A stretch of 64,000 nt of DNA from the NCBI RefSeq assembly GCF_000600295.1, contig NZ_JEMG01000001.1, positions 3,539,800 to 3,603,799 of the forward strand, read 5' to 3'. The notes below the pieces were generated by a model that was not told where the DNA came from, made no database searches, and was given only the letters and a program-made list of their open reading frames with translations. Source of the DNA: Hylemonella gracilis str. Niagara R. Its GTDB lineage: Bacteria; Pseudomonadota; Gammaproteobacteria; Burkholderiales; Burkholderiaceae_C. This document shows, piece after piece, positions 7,257 through 15,299 of this stretch. The position numbers were made by a program, and so were the translations under genes. Numbering within the stretch: the stretch's first letter is position 1; each line of letters opens with the position of its first letter.

Positions 7257-8660
7257 ATGACCACGACACGCCATCACCGTCTGAACGAAACCCACGACCC
7301 GGCACTGCGCAGCTGGGTGTTGTCCGCGAATCCCCGTGCCGCGATCGCGGCCAGTGACACGGTCGAGGCCCAAGCCGCCACGGTGAGCGACTTTCCCATC
7401 CAGAACCTGCCTTACGCCATCTTCCGACGCAGCCAGACGGACGAGCGGTTCCGCGCCGGGGTCGGCATCGGTGATCAGGTGCTGGACCTGGCAGCGCATG
7501 CGGTCCACCAAGCACTGAAGCTGGACGCCGGCCTTGCCGCTGCACTCACGCTCTGCCGAGAAGATGCCGCACTCAACGCGCTGATGGCGCTCGGCCCCAC
7601 CGCTTGGTCGAGCCTGCGATTGGCCCTCTCCCGCGGGCTGCGCCCCGAGGCCTCGCACGCAGTGCAAGCCGTTTTGCAAGCCCACCTGACACCCCAGGCC
7701 GAGGTGGAATACGCCTTGCCGGCCCACATCGGCGATTACACCGATTTCTATACCTCGGTCCACCACGCCACCAACGTCGGCAGGCTCTTCCGACCCGACA
7801 ACCCGCTGCTGCCCAACTACAAATGGGTGCCGATTGGCTACCACGGACGCAGCAGCAGCATCGGCGTGTCAGGCCAGCAGTTCCATCGGCCCAGGGGCCA
7901 GTTGATGGTGCCCGGCGCCGACCCCGCCACAACGGCACCCACGCTCGCACCCACGCAGCGGCTGGACATCGAGCTGGAACTCGGCATCTTCATCGGGCAG
8001 GGCAATGCACTGGGCGAACCGGTGCCGCTGGTCGAAGCCGAGGACCATGTGTTCGGCTTGTGCCTGCTCAACGACTGGTCCGCCCGCGACATCCAGGCCT
8101 GGGAATACCAACCGCTCGGCCCTTTCCTCGCCAAGAACTTCGCGACCACGATCTCGCCCTGGATCGTGACGCTGGAAGCGCTCGCACCGTACCGCATGGC
8201 CTTCACGCGACCGGATGGAGACCCTCAACCCCTGCCCTACCTGGACAGCGCGTCCAATCGCGAAGGGGGGGCTTTTGATATCCAGCTCGAAGTGCTGATC
8301 CAGACCAGCCGCATGCGCCAGGCCGGGCAAGGCGCCCACCGCATCGTGCGCACCAGTTACCGGCATGCTTATTGGACGCTGGCGCAACTGGTCACCCACC
8401 ACACCGTCGGCGGCTGCAATCTGCAGCCCGGCGATCTGTTCGGCAGCGGCACCCTGTCCGGCCCCACGCTCGACGAAGCCGGTGCGCTACTGGAATTGAC
8501 CCGCGGCGGCAAGCAGCCTCTGACCCTGCCCGACGGCGAGCAGCGCACTTTTCTGCTCGACGGCGACAGCGTGACACTGCGGGGATATTGCGAGAAGCCG
8601 GGTGCAGCACGCATCGGCTTCGGGGACTGCATGGGCACGGTGCTCCCCGCGAAACCCTGA
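7257..8660 (+). CDS. fahA: Fumarylacetoacetase
   Basis: It hydrolyses 4-fumarylacetoacetate to fumarate and acetoacetate, the last step of tyrosine/homogentisate degradation. Signature segments are present: DYTDFYTSVHHATNVGRLFR, with the catalytic His region; WVPIGYHGRSSSIGVSG; ELELGIFIG, with metal-ligand acids; and LNDWSARDIQAWEYQPLGPF. The 467 residues exceed the usual 420-435 because of extra residues around 21-45 (between SWVLSAN and DFPIQNLP). ATG 7257 gives the family's N-terminal SWV context. hmgA is not adjacent, unlike in many relatives, so the pathway partner lies elsewhere or the VOC protein supplies the substrate. Confidence 0.93.
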   Translation: MTTTRHHRLNETHDPALRSWVLSANPRAAIAASDTVEAQAATVSDFPIQNLPYAIFRRSQTDERFRAGVGIGDQVLDLAAHAVHQALKLDAGLAAALTLCREDAALNALMALGPTAWSSLRLALSRGLRPEASHAVQAVLQAHLTPQAEVEYALPAHIGDYTDFYTSVHHATNVGRLFRPDNPLLPNYKWVPIGYHGRSSSIGVSGQQFHRPRGQLMVPGADPATTAPTLAPTQRLDIELELGIFIGQGNALGEPVPLVEAEDHVFGLCLLNDWSARDIQAWEYQPLGPFLAKNFATTISPWIVTLEALAPYRMAFTRPDGDPQPLPYLDSASNREGGAFDIQLEVLIQTSRMRQAGQGAHRIVRTSYRHAYWTLAQLVTHHTVGGCNLQPGDLFGSGTLSGPTLDEAGALLELTRGGKQPLTLPDGEQRTFLLDGDSVTLRGYCEKPGAARIGFGDCMGTVLPAKP

Positions 8661-8687
8661 GCACCCCAACCACTGCGGCGGGCGGCC

Positions 8688-9767
8688 TCAGGCGAACAGC
8701 GCCTGCACGTCGATGCTGGAGCGTTGTCCGACATGGACGGCGTTGTCGCGCAGCCAGTCCCGCGCATGCTCGCGGCCTTGCGCATGGAGGTACTGCAGGA
8801 AGGGCGCGTAGGGCAGCAGCTTGCTTTCGCTGCGCGCCAGGCTTTCCAGCTCGCTGCCACCAATCATGTGAAAGCGCATCGCGCGCAGACGGCGCTCCAG
8901 CTTGGTGCTGAACAAGGAATGCGAGGGCAAGGAGGCGAACATGCGCATCTCGCGCATGAAATGGGTGTTGAATCCAAGCTCAGCGATGCGCGTCTCGATC
9001 TCGGCCGCGCTCTGCGGCATGCGGCTGCGGCGCAGTGGGTTGAGCAGCACCAGCAGCACGTCGCTGCTGCGACAGGCCTGAAACAGCGGGTAGACCGCCG
9101 GGTTGGCACTGTAGCCGCCGTCCCAGTAAGGCTCGCCCTCGATCATCACGGTGCGATGGATGCGCGGCAGGCAGGCCGAGGCCAGCAGCACGTCCACGCT
9201 CAGTTCATGCTCGCGAAAGACCCGCAAGCGCGCCGTGTTGACCTGGGTCGCGCCGATGAAGAGCTTGAAGGGCGACTTTCGGCGCAGGGCCTCGAAGTCG
9301 ATCTGCGCGACCAGCAGGTCGCGCAGGGGGTTCAGGTCGAAGGGGTTGATCTGGGCCGGTGAGAACTGGCTGGCCCAACTGGCCAGCAACCGCCCCGCAG
9401 AGCCCAGGCTGACGGCTCCTTGGCTAGGACTGACGAGGCCAAAGCCCAGCGGATCCACCGTGTGGGCTGGCATCTTCTGGCCCAGCGCGGTCCAGAAACT
9501 GTGCAAGCCGCGGCGCGCCCCCGCGCGGCCACCGATGCCCTCGGCCTCGCCCTTGAGCCAGCCATCGGCCAACACCACGGCGTTCACCGCGCCCGCGCTG
9601 CTGCCGGAGAGCCCCTCGAACTCCACGGCGCCCCCCGTCCCGACTTCCACGTCGCCCTGGCCTTCGGGCTCTCCTGCGGCCAGCAGCGCATCCAGCACAC
9701 CCCAGGTGTAGGCACCGTGCGCGCCACCGCCTTGCAGGGCGAGATTGAGGGCAACGGCATGGGTCAT
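8688..9767 (-). CDS. Patatin-like phospholipase family protein
   Basis: This is a predicted serine acyl hydrolase acting on lipids, 359 residues long. The patatin oxyanion-hole motif ALQGGGAHGAYTWG is near residue 10, the nucleophile elbow GSSAG (GXSXG) follows, and the dyad Asp lies in DGGYSANPAVYPLF, so the active site is intact. No signal peptide is evident, which suggests a cytoplasmic protein. It starts 27 bases downstream of the gntR stop and could be the last gene of the ureide operon. No lipid role in that pathway is obvious, so co-transcription may be incidental. It is convergent with fahA. Confidence 0.88.
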   Translation of the reverse strand: MTHAVALNLALQGGGAHGAYTWGVLDALLAAGEPEGQGDVEVGTGGAVEFEGLSGSSAGAVNAVVLADGWLKGEAEGIGGRAGARRGLHSFWTALGQKMPAHTVDPLGFGLVSPSQGAVSLGSAGRLLASWASQFSPAQINPFDLNPLRDLLVAQIDFEALRRKSPFKLFIGATQVNTARLRVFREHELSVDVLLASACLPRIHRTVMIEGEPYWDGGYSANPAVYPLFQACRSSDVLLVLLNPLRRSRMPQSAAEIETRIAELGFNTHFMREMRMFASLPSHSLFSTKLERRLRAMRFHMIGGSELESLARSESKLLPYAPFLQYLHAQGREHARDWLRDNAVHVGQRSSIDVQALFA

Positions 9768-9794
9768 GCGATGCAGTATCTCCGATCCCGGTGC

Positions 9795-10517
9795 TCAACC
9801 CGCATGCCGGGCCAGATGCACCTGGTGCAGCGTGATTTTGCGCACCTCGGCCTGGCTGGTCTCGATGTGGGCACGCAGCAGCAGCACGGCCTGGTCGCCG
9901 CGCTTGCGCTGGACGGCGCGCAGGATCTTGGCGTGCTCCTCGTAGGTGGCGTCGATGCGCGCGGGCTTGGTGAAATCGAGCCGGCGGATGATGCGGATGC
10001 GCTCGGTCACGTCCCGGTGCACGCGCGCCATCTCGGCGTTGCCGGCCGCGGCCACCAGGCTGGCGTGGAACTCCTCGTCCCACTGCGCCACCTGGCGGAT
10101 GTCACCGCTGCGCTGCTCGGCGGGCACCAGCCAGACGGCGTTCAGCGCCTCCAGACGGGCATGGTCCACCAGCGGGTTGTCGCCGCACAGGCGCTGCACG
10201 GCCGCCGTCTCGATGACCAGGCGCAGGTCGTAGAGCTGCTCGAATTTCTCGAAATCGAAGGGCAGCACCCGCCAGCCATTGCGAAACAGCACCTCGACCA
10301 GGCCCTCCTGCTGCAGGCGCAGCAAGGCCTCGCGGACGGGGGTGCGTGACACACCAAGGCGCTCGCTGATTTCGTTTTCGGTGAAGCGGTCACCCGGCAC
10401 CAGCCTGAAATCGGCCACGTCGCGCTTGAGCTGCTCGTAAACCAGTTCGGAACGCGAAGGCGGTTGTGGCGTGCTGCGACGCCCGGGACGACGGGTGGCG
10501 GGGGTAGACGTGGGCAT
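9795..10517 (-). CDS. GntR-family (FadR/FCD subfamily) transcriptional regulator
   Basis: This 240-residue regulator has an N-terminal winged helix (RSELVYEQLKRDVADFRLVPG, then ERLGVSRTPVREALLRLQQE) and a C-terminal all-helical FCD ligand domain. That domain contains DLRLVIETAAVQRLC and His residues in EEFHASLVAA that usually bind a metal. FCD regulators generally respond to organic acids. It begins 15 bases after the cysteine hydrolase gene, so it is part of the ureide operon and probably controls it. A TGTATACA palindrome upstream of the allophanate hydrolase gene (25414-25421) resembles half-site symmetry seen for GntR proteins. Confidence 0.9.
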   Translation of the reverse strand: MPTSTPATRRPGRRSTPQPPSRSELVYEQLKRDVADFRLVPGDRFTENEISERLGVSRTPVREALLRLQQEGLVEVLFRNGWRVLPFDFEKFEQLYDLRLVIETAAVQRLCGDNPLVDHARLEALNAVWLVPAEQRSGDIRQVAQWDEEFHASLVAAAGNAEMARVHRDVTERIRIIRRLDFTKPARIDATYEEHAKILRAVQRKRGDQAVLLLRAHIETSQAEVRKITLHQVHLARHAG

Positions 10518-10532
10518 GAGTAGGCTCGGGGC

Positions 10533-11192
10533 CTACTTTAGCGCAGCCAGCAGTGCCTCGCTCCGTGCCGTCCAGCCAACGATGGCGCCCTGGGCGCGGA
10601 CCATCTCCAAGGTTGCGGCCTTGAAGGCCGGGAAATAACTCTCGGTGCAGTCCTCGAGCAAGAGGTTGTCGTAACCGCGGTCATTGGCCTCGCGCATGGA
10701 AGTCTGCACGCACACCTCGGTGGTCACGCCCATGAATATCAGGTGTGACACGCCCCGCGCCTGCAGCTTTTCATGCAGGCCCGTGGCCCAGAACATGCCC
10801 TTGCCGGGTTTGTCGATCACCAGTTCGCCAGGCGCCGGCGCGAGCGCGTCGATGATCTGATTGCCCGGCTCCCCGGCGACCAGGATGCGGCCCATGGGGC
10901 CGACATCGCCGATGCGCAAACTGGGGTTACCGCGCAGTCGCTTGGCCGGTGGACAGTCCGAAAGGTCGGGCTGGTGGGCCTCGCGCGTGTGTACCACCAG
11001 GCCGCCCGCGCGCCGCCAGGCGGCGAGCACGGTGCGGCAAGCGGGCACGATGGCTGCCAGCAGCGCCACATCATTGCCCAGGGTCTCGCCGAAACCGCCG
11101 GGCTCGATGAAGTCGCGCTGCATGTCGATGAGCACAAGCGCGGTCGCGCGCGGGTCGCATTCGTAGGGAAAGGGTTGGGCATGGATGCGCAT
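10533..11192 (-). CDS. Isochorismatase-like cysteine hydrolase, biuret hydrolase (BiuH)-like
   Basis: It probably hydrolyses biuret or a close ureide, releasing ammonia. The 219-residue protein has the D-K-C triad: D23 in [10 protein letters not shown]128 in VIDKPGKG and C161 in [20 protein letters not shown]. The spacing (105 and 33) matches, within one residue, my recollection of Rhizobium BiuH (D36, K142, C175), and Q201 falls where BiuH has Q215. [10 protein letters not shown] is also shared in form. ATG 11192 has a strong AGGAGG; an upstream in-frame ATG at 11216 was rejected. The AtzE/AtzG/AtzH-like neighbours support a biuret-type pathway; triuret or another ureide remains possible. 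Confidence 0.75.
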   Translation of the reverse strand: MRIHAQPFPYECDPRATALVLIDMQRDFIEPGGFGETLGNDVALLAAIVPACRTVLAAWRRAGGLVVHTREAHQPDLSDCPPAKRLRGNPSLRIGDVGPMGRILVAGEPGNQIIDALAPAPGELVIDKPGKGMFWATGLHEKLQARGVSHLIFMGVTTEVCVQTSMREANDRGYDNLLLEDCTESYFPAFKAATLEMVRAQGAIVGWTARSEALLAALK

Positions 11193-11287
11193 GGTCGACC
11201 TCCTTTTTTCTTTCACTGTCAGGGCATGCAGCTCATGGGGTATGCCTCACGCCGTTCTGTTCAGCCTGCGCACCCGGTTCCATCCAT

Positions 11288-11659
11288 TCAGCTCATCCAG
11301 CTGACATGGGCCGCCACCACGCGCCAGCCTTCGGGCGTGCGCAGCCAGGTCTGGCTCTGGCGGCCCGTGCGGTCCACGCCCGGACGGCGGAATTCGACGT
11401 TGGCGGTCGCGAAGTCGCGCCCATAGCTGGTGATGGCCGTGCGCAAGATCTCGCGCGCTCCGGGTGCCGGACGCGCATTGCGAAAGGCGCGGATGGCGGT
11501 GATGCCGTACAGGTTTTCGCCGGCACCGTAGCGCAGCGTGTGCGGGCTGTCCCAGAACAGCTCGTCCAGCACGGCCGTGTCGTTGGCCCCCAGCGCGGCT
11601 TCGTAGCGCTCGAAAGCGGCCGTCACCTCGGCCAGCACCTCGGGCAGATTGATGTCCAT
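11288..11659 (-). CDS. AtzH-like small protein (DUF3225, SnoaL/NTF2-like fold)
   Basis: This 123-residue protein resembles AtzH, encoded with AtzG, AtzE and AtzF in cyanuric-acid operons. There it is thought to act on a carboxylated urea intermediate between AtzE and AtzF. Visible features are an N-terminal helix ([20 protein letters not shown]), [17 protein letters not shown], and a C-terminal [18 protein letters not shown] typical of the NTF2/SnoaL fold. The ATG shares one base with the atzE-like stop (TGATG), which shows tight coupling. GTG 11662 is an alternative start. The family assignment rests on sequence recollection and context. Confidence 0.8.
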   Translation of the reverse strand: MDINLPEVLAEVTAAFERYEAALGANDTAVLDELFWDSPHTLRYGAGENLYGITAIRAFRNARPAPGAREILRTAITSYGRDFATANVEFRRPGVDRTGRQSQTWLRTPEGWRVVAAHVSWMS

Positions 11660-13059
11660 CACAGTCGCGTCTCCTTCAGGCAGGCCACGCCCGCCTCCTG
11701 CAATACATGGGCGGCGCGCAGCGCCAGGTCTTCACGCCAAGGCGCGGCAATGATCTGCACGCCGATCGGCAGCGGACCCGCCTCGCCCCCGGGCCAGAGC
11801 GGCGCGGCCACCACCGGACAACCGGCGAAGGACACGGGTTGCGTGAGCAGACCGACCGAGGGGCGGCAAGGCAGACGCTGGCCATTGATCTCCAGCCATT
11901 CCGTGCCGAGCACGGGTGCCGCGACCGGCGTGGCCGGCGCGAGCAGCACGTCCCATCGCGTGAACAACGCGTTCACCTTGTCGCGGTAGACGCGGCGGAA
12001 GCGCTGGGCCCGCGTGGTCCAGGCGGCAGGCTGCAAGGCCCCGGCGATGAAACGGTCCACCGACAGGGGTTCGACCTCGTCGGCGCGCTGGCGCAGATGG
12101 TCCAGGTGCAGGCTGCCGCCCTCGCTGGCGGTGACGATGAAGGCCGCAGCGCGGGCCTCGGCGGCGTCGGGCCAAAGCACGACATCGCGCGAACCCAGCA
12201 CCCGGGCCGCGGCCGACACGGCCGCGCGGGCGGGTGGCGTGGCCAGGTCCTCGAAGTAGCCACCCAGCACACCCACGCGCAAGCCGGCCACGCCCTGCGC
12301 CAGAGCGGGTATCACCGGCTGCACCGCGCGCGCGTGGCAAGCTGGGTCCTGCGCGTCCGGGTATTGGAGCGCGTCGTAGGACAGGGCCAATCCCTCCACC
12401 GAATCGGCGAAGGGCCCCAGGTGGTCGATGCTGTGCACAAAGGGGTAACTGCCCCGGCGCGAGAGCCGGCCAAAGGTCGGCTTGAGCCCCCAGACGCCGC
12501 AGAGCGAGGACGGCACGCGGATCGAGCCATTGGTGTCCGAACCCAGCGTGATGTTCACCTGCCCGGCCGCGATGGCCGCGCCCGAACCGCCCGAAGAGCC
12601 CCCCGCACTGCGGCTCAGGTCGTGCGGATTGCGGGTGGGGCCGTGGTGCGAATTCTCGGTGGTGAAACCGTAGGCGTATTCGTCCATGTTGAGCGCGCCG
12701 ACCAGCACCGCGCCCGCGGCACGCATGCGCTGGACCAGCACGGCGTCGGCCCGCGCGGGCGGGTCATCGCGGTTGATCTTCGAGCCAGCCAGCGTCACCT
12801 CACCCTCGATGTCAAACAGGTTCTTGACCGCATAAGGCACACCGGCCAGGGGCGGTAGGGTCTCGCCACGCGCGCGCCGGGCATCGACATCGGCCGCCTC
12901 ACGGCGGGCGCGCTCGAAGGTGCGGGCGGTGAAGGCGTTGACACGCGGCTCCGTCGCCTCGATGCGCGCGGTGGCCTGGGTCAGGGCCTCGGTCGCGCTG
13001 AGCTGCCCCGCCGCGATGGCGCGTGCGACTTCGGCGGCCTTCATGGCGACGGCCCTCAT
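11659..13059 (-). CDS. atzE: AtzE-like amidase (1-carboxybiuret amidohydrolase family)
   Basis: This amidase-signature hydrolase is predicted to act on 1-carboxybiuret together with the small subunit AtzG. Features are the catalytic Lys in [14 protein letters not shown], the Ser-cis-Ser region in [17 protein letters not shown], and the nucleophile region [20 protein letters not shown]. Long stretches such as [16 protein letters not shown] and [15 protein letters not shown] match the AtzE subfamily as I remember it. ATG 13059 overlaps the atzG-like stop as ATGA and has GGGAG upstream; ATG 13044 would align with the AtzE N-terminus. GatA is the wider homologue, but AtzG and AtzH beside it favour AtzE. 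Confidence 0.85.
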   Translation of the reverse strand: MRAVAMKAAEVARAIAAGQLSATEALTQATARIEATEPRVNAFTARTFERARREAADVDARRARGETLPPLAGVPYAVKNLFDIEGEVTLAGSKINRDDPPARADAVLVQRMRAAGAVLVGALNMDEYAYGFTTENSHHGPTRNPHDLSRSAGGSSGGSGAAIAAGQVNITLGSDTNGSIRVPSSLCGVWGLKPTFGRLSRRGSYPFVHSIDHLGPFADSVEGLALSYDALQYPDAQDPACHARAVQPVIPALAQGVAGLRVGVLGGYFEDLATPPARAAVSAAARVLGSRDVVLWPDAAEARAAAFIVTASEGGSLHLDHLRQRADEVEPLSVDRFIAGALQPAAWTTRAQRFRRVYRDKVNALFTRWDVLLAPATPVAAPVLGTEWLEINGQRLPCRPSVGLLTQPVSFAGCPVVAAPLWPGGEAGPLPIGVQIIAAPWREDLALRAAHVLQEAGVACLKETRL

Positions 13060-13265
13060 GTGGACGCTCCCGGCACGGGCCGCGCGGGGCAATAGAGTTC
13101 GGCCGGCTCGTCCTCGACCGACAGATCCACGCGCTCCAGCAAGGCCGCCAGCGCGGCCGTGCGCTGCAGATGCCCGGCCACGCGCGCGACGCGGGCTTCG
13201 TCCAGAGGCAGAGCCAGCAAGCGCGCCGAGGCGCGCACATAAGTCAGCATATCGTCGTCGCTCAC
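13056..13265 (-). CDS. AtzG-like small subunit (DUF4089)
   Basis: This 69-residue protein, too short for many gene finders, resembles AtzG. AtzG is a GatC-like partner that wraps and stabilises AtzE. It contains MLTYVRASARLLALPLDEAR, helical RTAALAALLERVDL and an acidic-to-proline tail DEPAELYCPARPVPG. The start is GTG 13265 with GGGAGA upstream, and the stop overlaps the AtzE-like start as ATGA. The length agrees with AtzG (about 68). A longer open reading extending through the permease gene exists in the same frame but is spurious. Confidence 0.8.
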   Translation of the reverse strand: MSDDDMLTYVRASARLLALPLDEARVARVAGHLQRTAALAALLERVDLSVEDEPAELYCPARPVPGAST

Positions 13266-13282
13266 TCCAGGGTCTCCCTCAG

Positions 13283-14206
13283 TCAATGGCCTGCATACGG
13301 TTGCGTGAGCGCCGCCGGCGCGACCTGGCGACCGACCAGGCCGCCCACGGCCAGCAGGGCCAACACATAAGGCAGAGCAATCAGCAAGGCGCTGGGCACC
13401 TGCACGCCCATGGCCGGCAACTGGAACTGCAAGGCCGTGGCCGCGCCGAACAGACCGCAGGCCAGCAGGGTGCGGCCCAGCTTCCAGTTGCCGAAGATCA
13501 CCGCCGCGATGGCCAGGTAGCCCGCGCCGCTGGTCATGCCTTCGGTGAAGGTATGGATGTCGCCGATGGACAGGAAACAACCCGCCAGCGCCGACATGAA
13601 GCCGGTGAACAGCACCGCGCCATAGCGGATGCGTCGGACCTTCAGCCCCGAGTGGCTGGCCGCCTGCGGTGACATGCCGGCGGCGTGCACGGCCAGGCCG
13701 GCGGCGGTGGAGCGCATCACCCAGGCCACGGCCAGGACGACCAGCACCGCGGCATACAGCAACCAGGTCTGGGTGAACACATGCTCGCCGAGGTAGGGAA
13801 TGTCGGCCAGCCCCGGCGGCGCCCACTTGTCCAGGCCCGGAATCTCGGCGCGAGAGCGGCTGCCGAACAGCGCGCGGTAGCCCAGCGTAGTCGCGCCGAG
13901 CACCAGGATGTTGATGCCGATGCCGGTGACGATTTGGTTGGCGCGCAGCGTGATGCTCAGAAAGGCCTGCAGCCAGGCGATGGGCAGCACGCAGAGCACG
14001 CCAAACAACAGGCCCAGCAAGGGCGAGCCGGTGAGCCAGGAGGCCGTGGCGCCCGCGAAGGCGCCCGCGAGCATCATGCCCTCCACGCTCATGTTGAGCA
14101 CGCCGGCGCGCTCGCTCACATACTCACCGGTGGCGGCCAGCAGCAGGGGCGCGGCCAGGCGGATGCTGGAGCCGATGAAGACGGCGGCCAGTTCGGGATC
14201 GATCAT
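13283..14206 (-). CDS. ABC transporter permease, BMP/nucleoside type (second permease)
   Basis: This is one of two inner-membrane subunits of a BMP-type (simple sugar/nucleoside-like) ABC importer. The 307 residues are largely hydrophobic, with family-typical GEYVSERAGVLNMSVEGMML near the N-terminus and RANQIVTGIGINILVLGATT in the middle. It lies 10 bases after its paralogous permease gene and 17 bases before the atzG-like gene. Transporter and hydrolases are therefore one transcript, which suggests a ureide or heterocycle as cargo instead of a plain nucleoside. Confidence 0.88.
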   Translation of the reverse strand: MIDPELAAVFIGSSIRLAAPLLLAATGEYVSERAGVLNMSVEGMMLAGAFAGATASWLTGSPLLGLLFGVLCVLPIAWLQAFLSITLRANQIVTGIGINILVLGATTLGYRALFGSRSRAEIPGLDKWAPPGLADIPYLGEHVFTQTWLLYAAVLVVLAVAWVMRSTAAGLAVHAAGMSPQAASHSGLKVRRIRYGAVLFTGFMSALAGCFLSIGDIHTFTEGMTSGAGYLAIAAVIFGNWKLGRTLLACGLFGAATALQFQLPAMGVQVPSALLIALPYVLALLAVGGLVGRQVAPAALTQPYAGH

Positions 14207-14216
14207 GTGCGACCTT

Positions 14217-15299
14217 TCATTTTCTCCGGGCCTCCAAACGCTGGATACCCAGGGCCGCGCCGGCCAGCGTGACGATGATCAGGCCCTGGATCACCACGAC
14301 CAGGGCCGTGGGCACCTGCGCCACCATTTCCATATTGATGCCACCCGAACGCAGGAAGCCGAACAGCAGCGCACCGGCGATCACGCCCGGCACCGAGCCG
14401 CGCGCCAGCAGGCCGACGACCAGACCGTCGAAACCGTAGCCCGAGGAGAACCCGGCTTTCAGCGTGTACTGCTCGCCCTGCAGCATGCAGGCACCGGCCA
14501 GGCCACCGAAGGCGCCCGCCGCGCAGAGCACGCCGACCGTGAGCCGGTCGATGGGCATGCCGGCGCGGCGCGCGGCGCGCGGGTTCAGGCCCGTGGCTTG
14601 CAGCTGCAGGCCCAGCACCGTGCGCCGCAGGACGACCGCGACGACGATGGCGAGCACGATGCCCAAAATCAGGCCCGCGTGCAGCGGCATGGACGGATCG
14701 CCCGTCAGCAACGGCAACTGCGTGGCTTGGGAAATTTCCAACGACTCCGGCAAGGTGGCCGAACTCGTCATGGGACGGCGCAGCAGGTTCTCGGACTGCA
14801 CGCTGCCATAGACCATCCAGATCGCGATGAAGGACAGCAGCAGCGTGGCGATCACTTCATTGGTGCCGGCCTTGACCTTGAGCACGCCCGCGATGCCGCC
14901 CCACAGCGCGCCCGCTAGGCAGGCGCCCAGCATCGGCACGACAAAGGACAGGCCGAAAGGCAGGCCCGCCACGGGCGCCCAGAGCGAGAACGCCGTGGCG
15001 GCGATGCCACCGACCGCGATCTGGCCCTCGCCGCCCACATTGGTGAGGCTGGCGCGCTCGGCCAGGATGAAACCCAGGCCCACGAGCATGAAGACCAGGG
15101 CCCGGTTGAGCGAGGCGGCCAGGGCATAGGGCGAGCCCCAGGCGCCTTCGGCGAAAGCCGCCACGGCCTCGCCCACCGGCACGCCCAGCAGGGCGATCAG
15201 CACCGCGCCCACTCCGAAGGCCAACAGCACCGCCGCGGCCGAGACCAGCAGGGCTGGACTGGGCCGCAAGTGAATCCGCATCGAATGTCCCAAGCTCAT
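14217..15299 (-). CDS. ABC transporter permease, BMP/nucleoside type (first permease)
   Basis: This is the second inner-membrane subunit of the BMP-type importer, 360 residues. It carries the family motif GLGFILAERASLTNVGGEGQ and, later, AGTNEVIATLLLSFIAIWM, as in YufP-like permeases. The start ATG 15299 overlaps the ATPase stop (ATGA, 15296-15299); a longer in-frame start at 15377 would overlap the ATPase coding region by more than 80 bases and was rejected. The C-terminus is basic (RLEARRK), consistent with a cytoplasmic end. Confidence 0.88.
   Translation of the reverse strand: MSLGHSMRIHLRPSPALLVSAAAVLLAFGVGAVLIALLGVPVGEAVAAFAEGAWGSPYALAASLNRALVFMLVGLGFILAERASLTNVGGEGQIAVGGIAATAFSLWAPVAGLPFGLSFVVPMLGACLAGALWGGIAGVLKVKAGTNEVIATLLLSFIAIWMVYGSVQSENLLRRPMTSSATLPESLEISQATQLPLLTGDPSMPLHAGLILGIVLAIVVAVVLRRTVLGLQLQATGLNPRAARRAGMPIDRLTVGVLCAAGAFGGLAGACMLQGEQYTLKAGFSSGYGFDGLVVGLLARGSVPGVIAGALLFGFLRSGGINMEMVAQVPTALVVVIQGLIIVTLAGAALGIQRLEARRK

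Noticed and set aside
13266-13826. Long minus-strand open reading in frame with the AtzG-like gene
   Set aside because: It runs antiframe through the permease gene; the permease has clear family motifs and AtzG has the expected length from GTG 13265.
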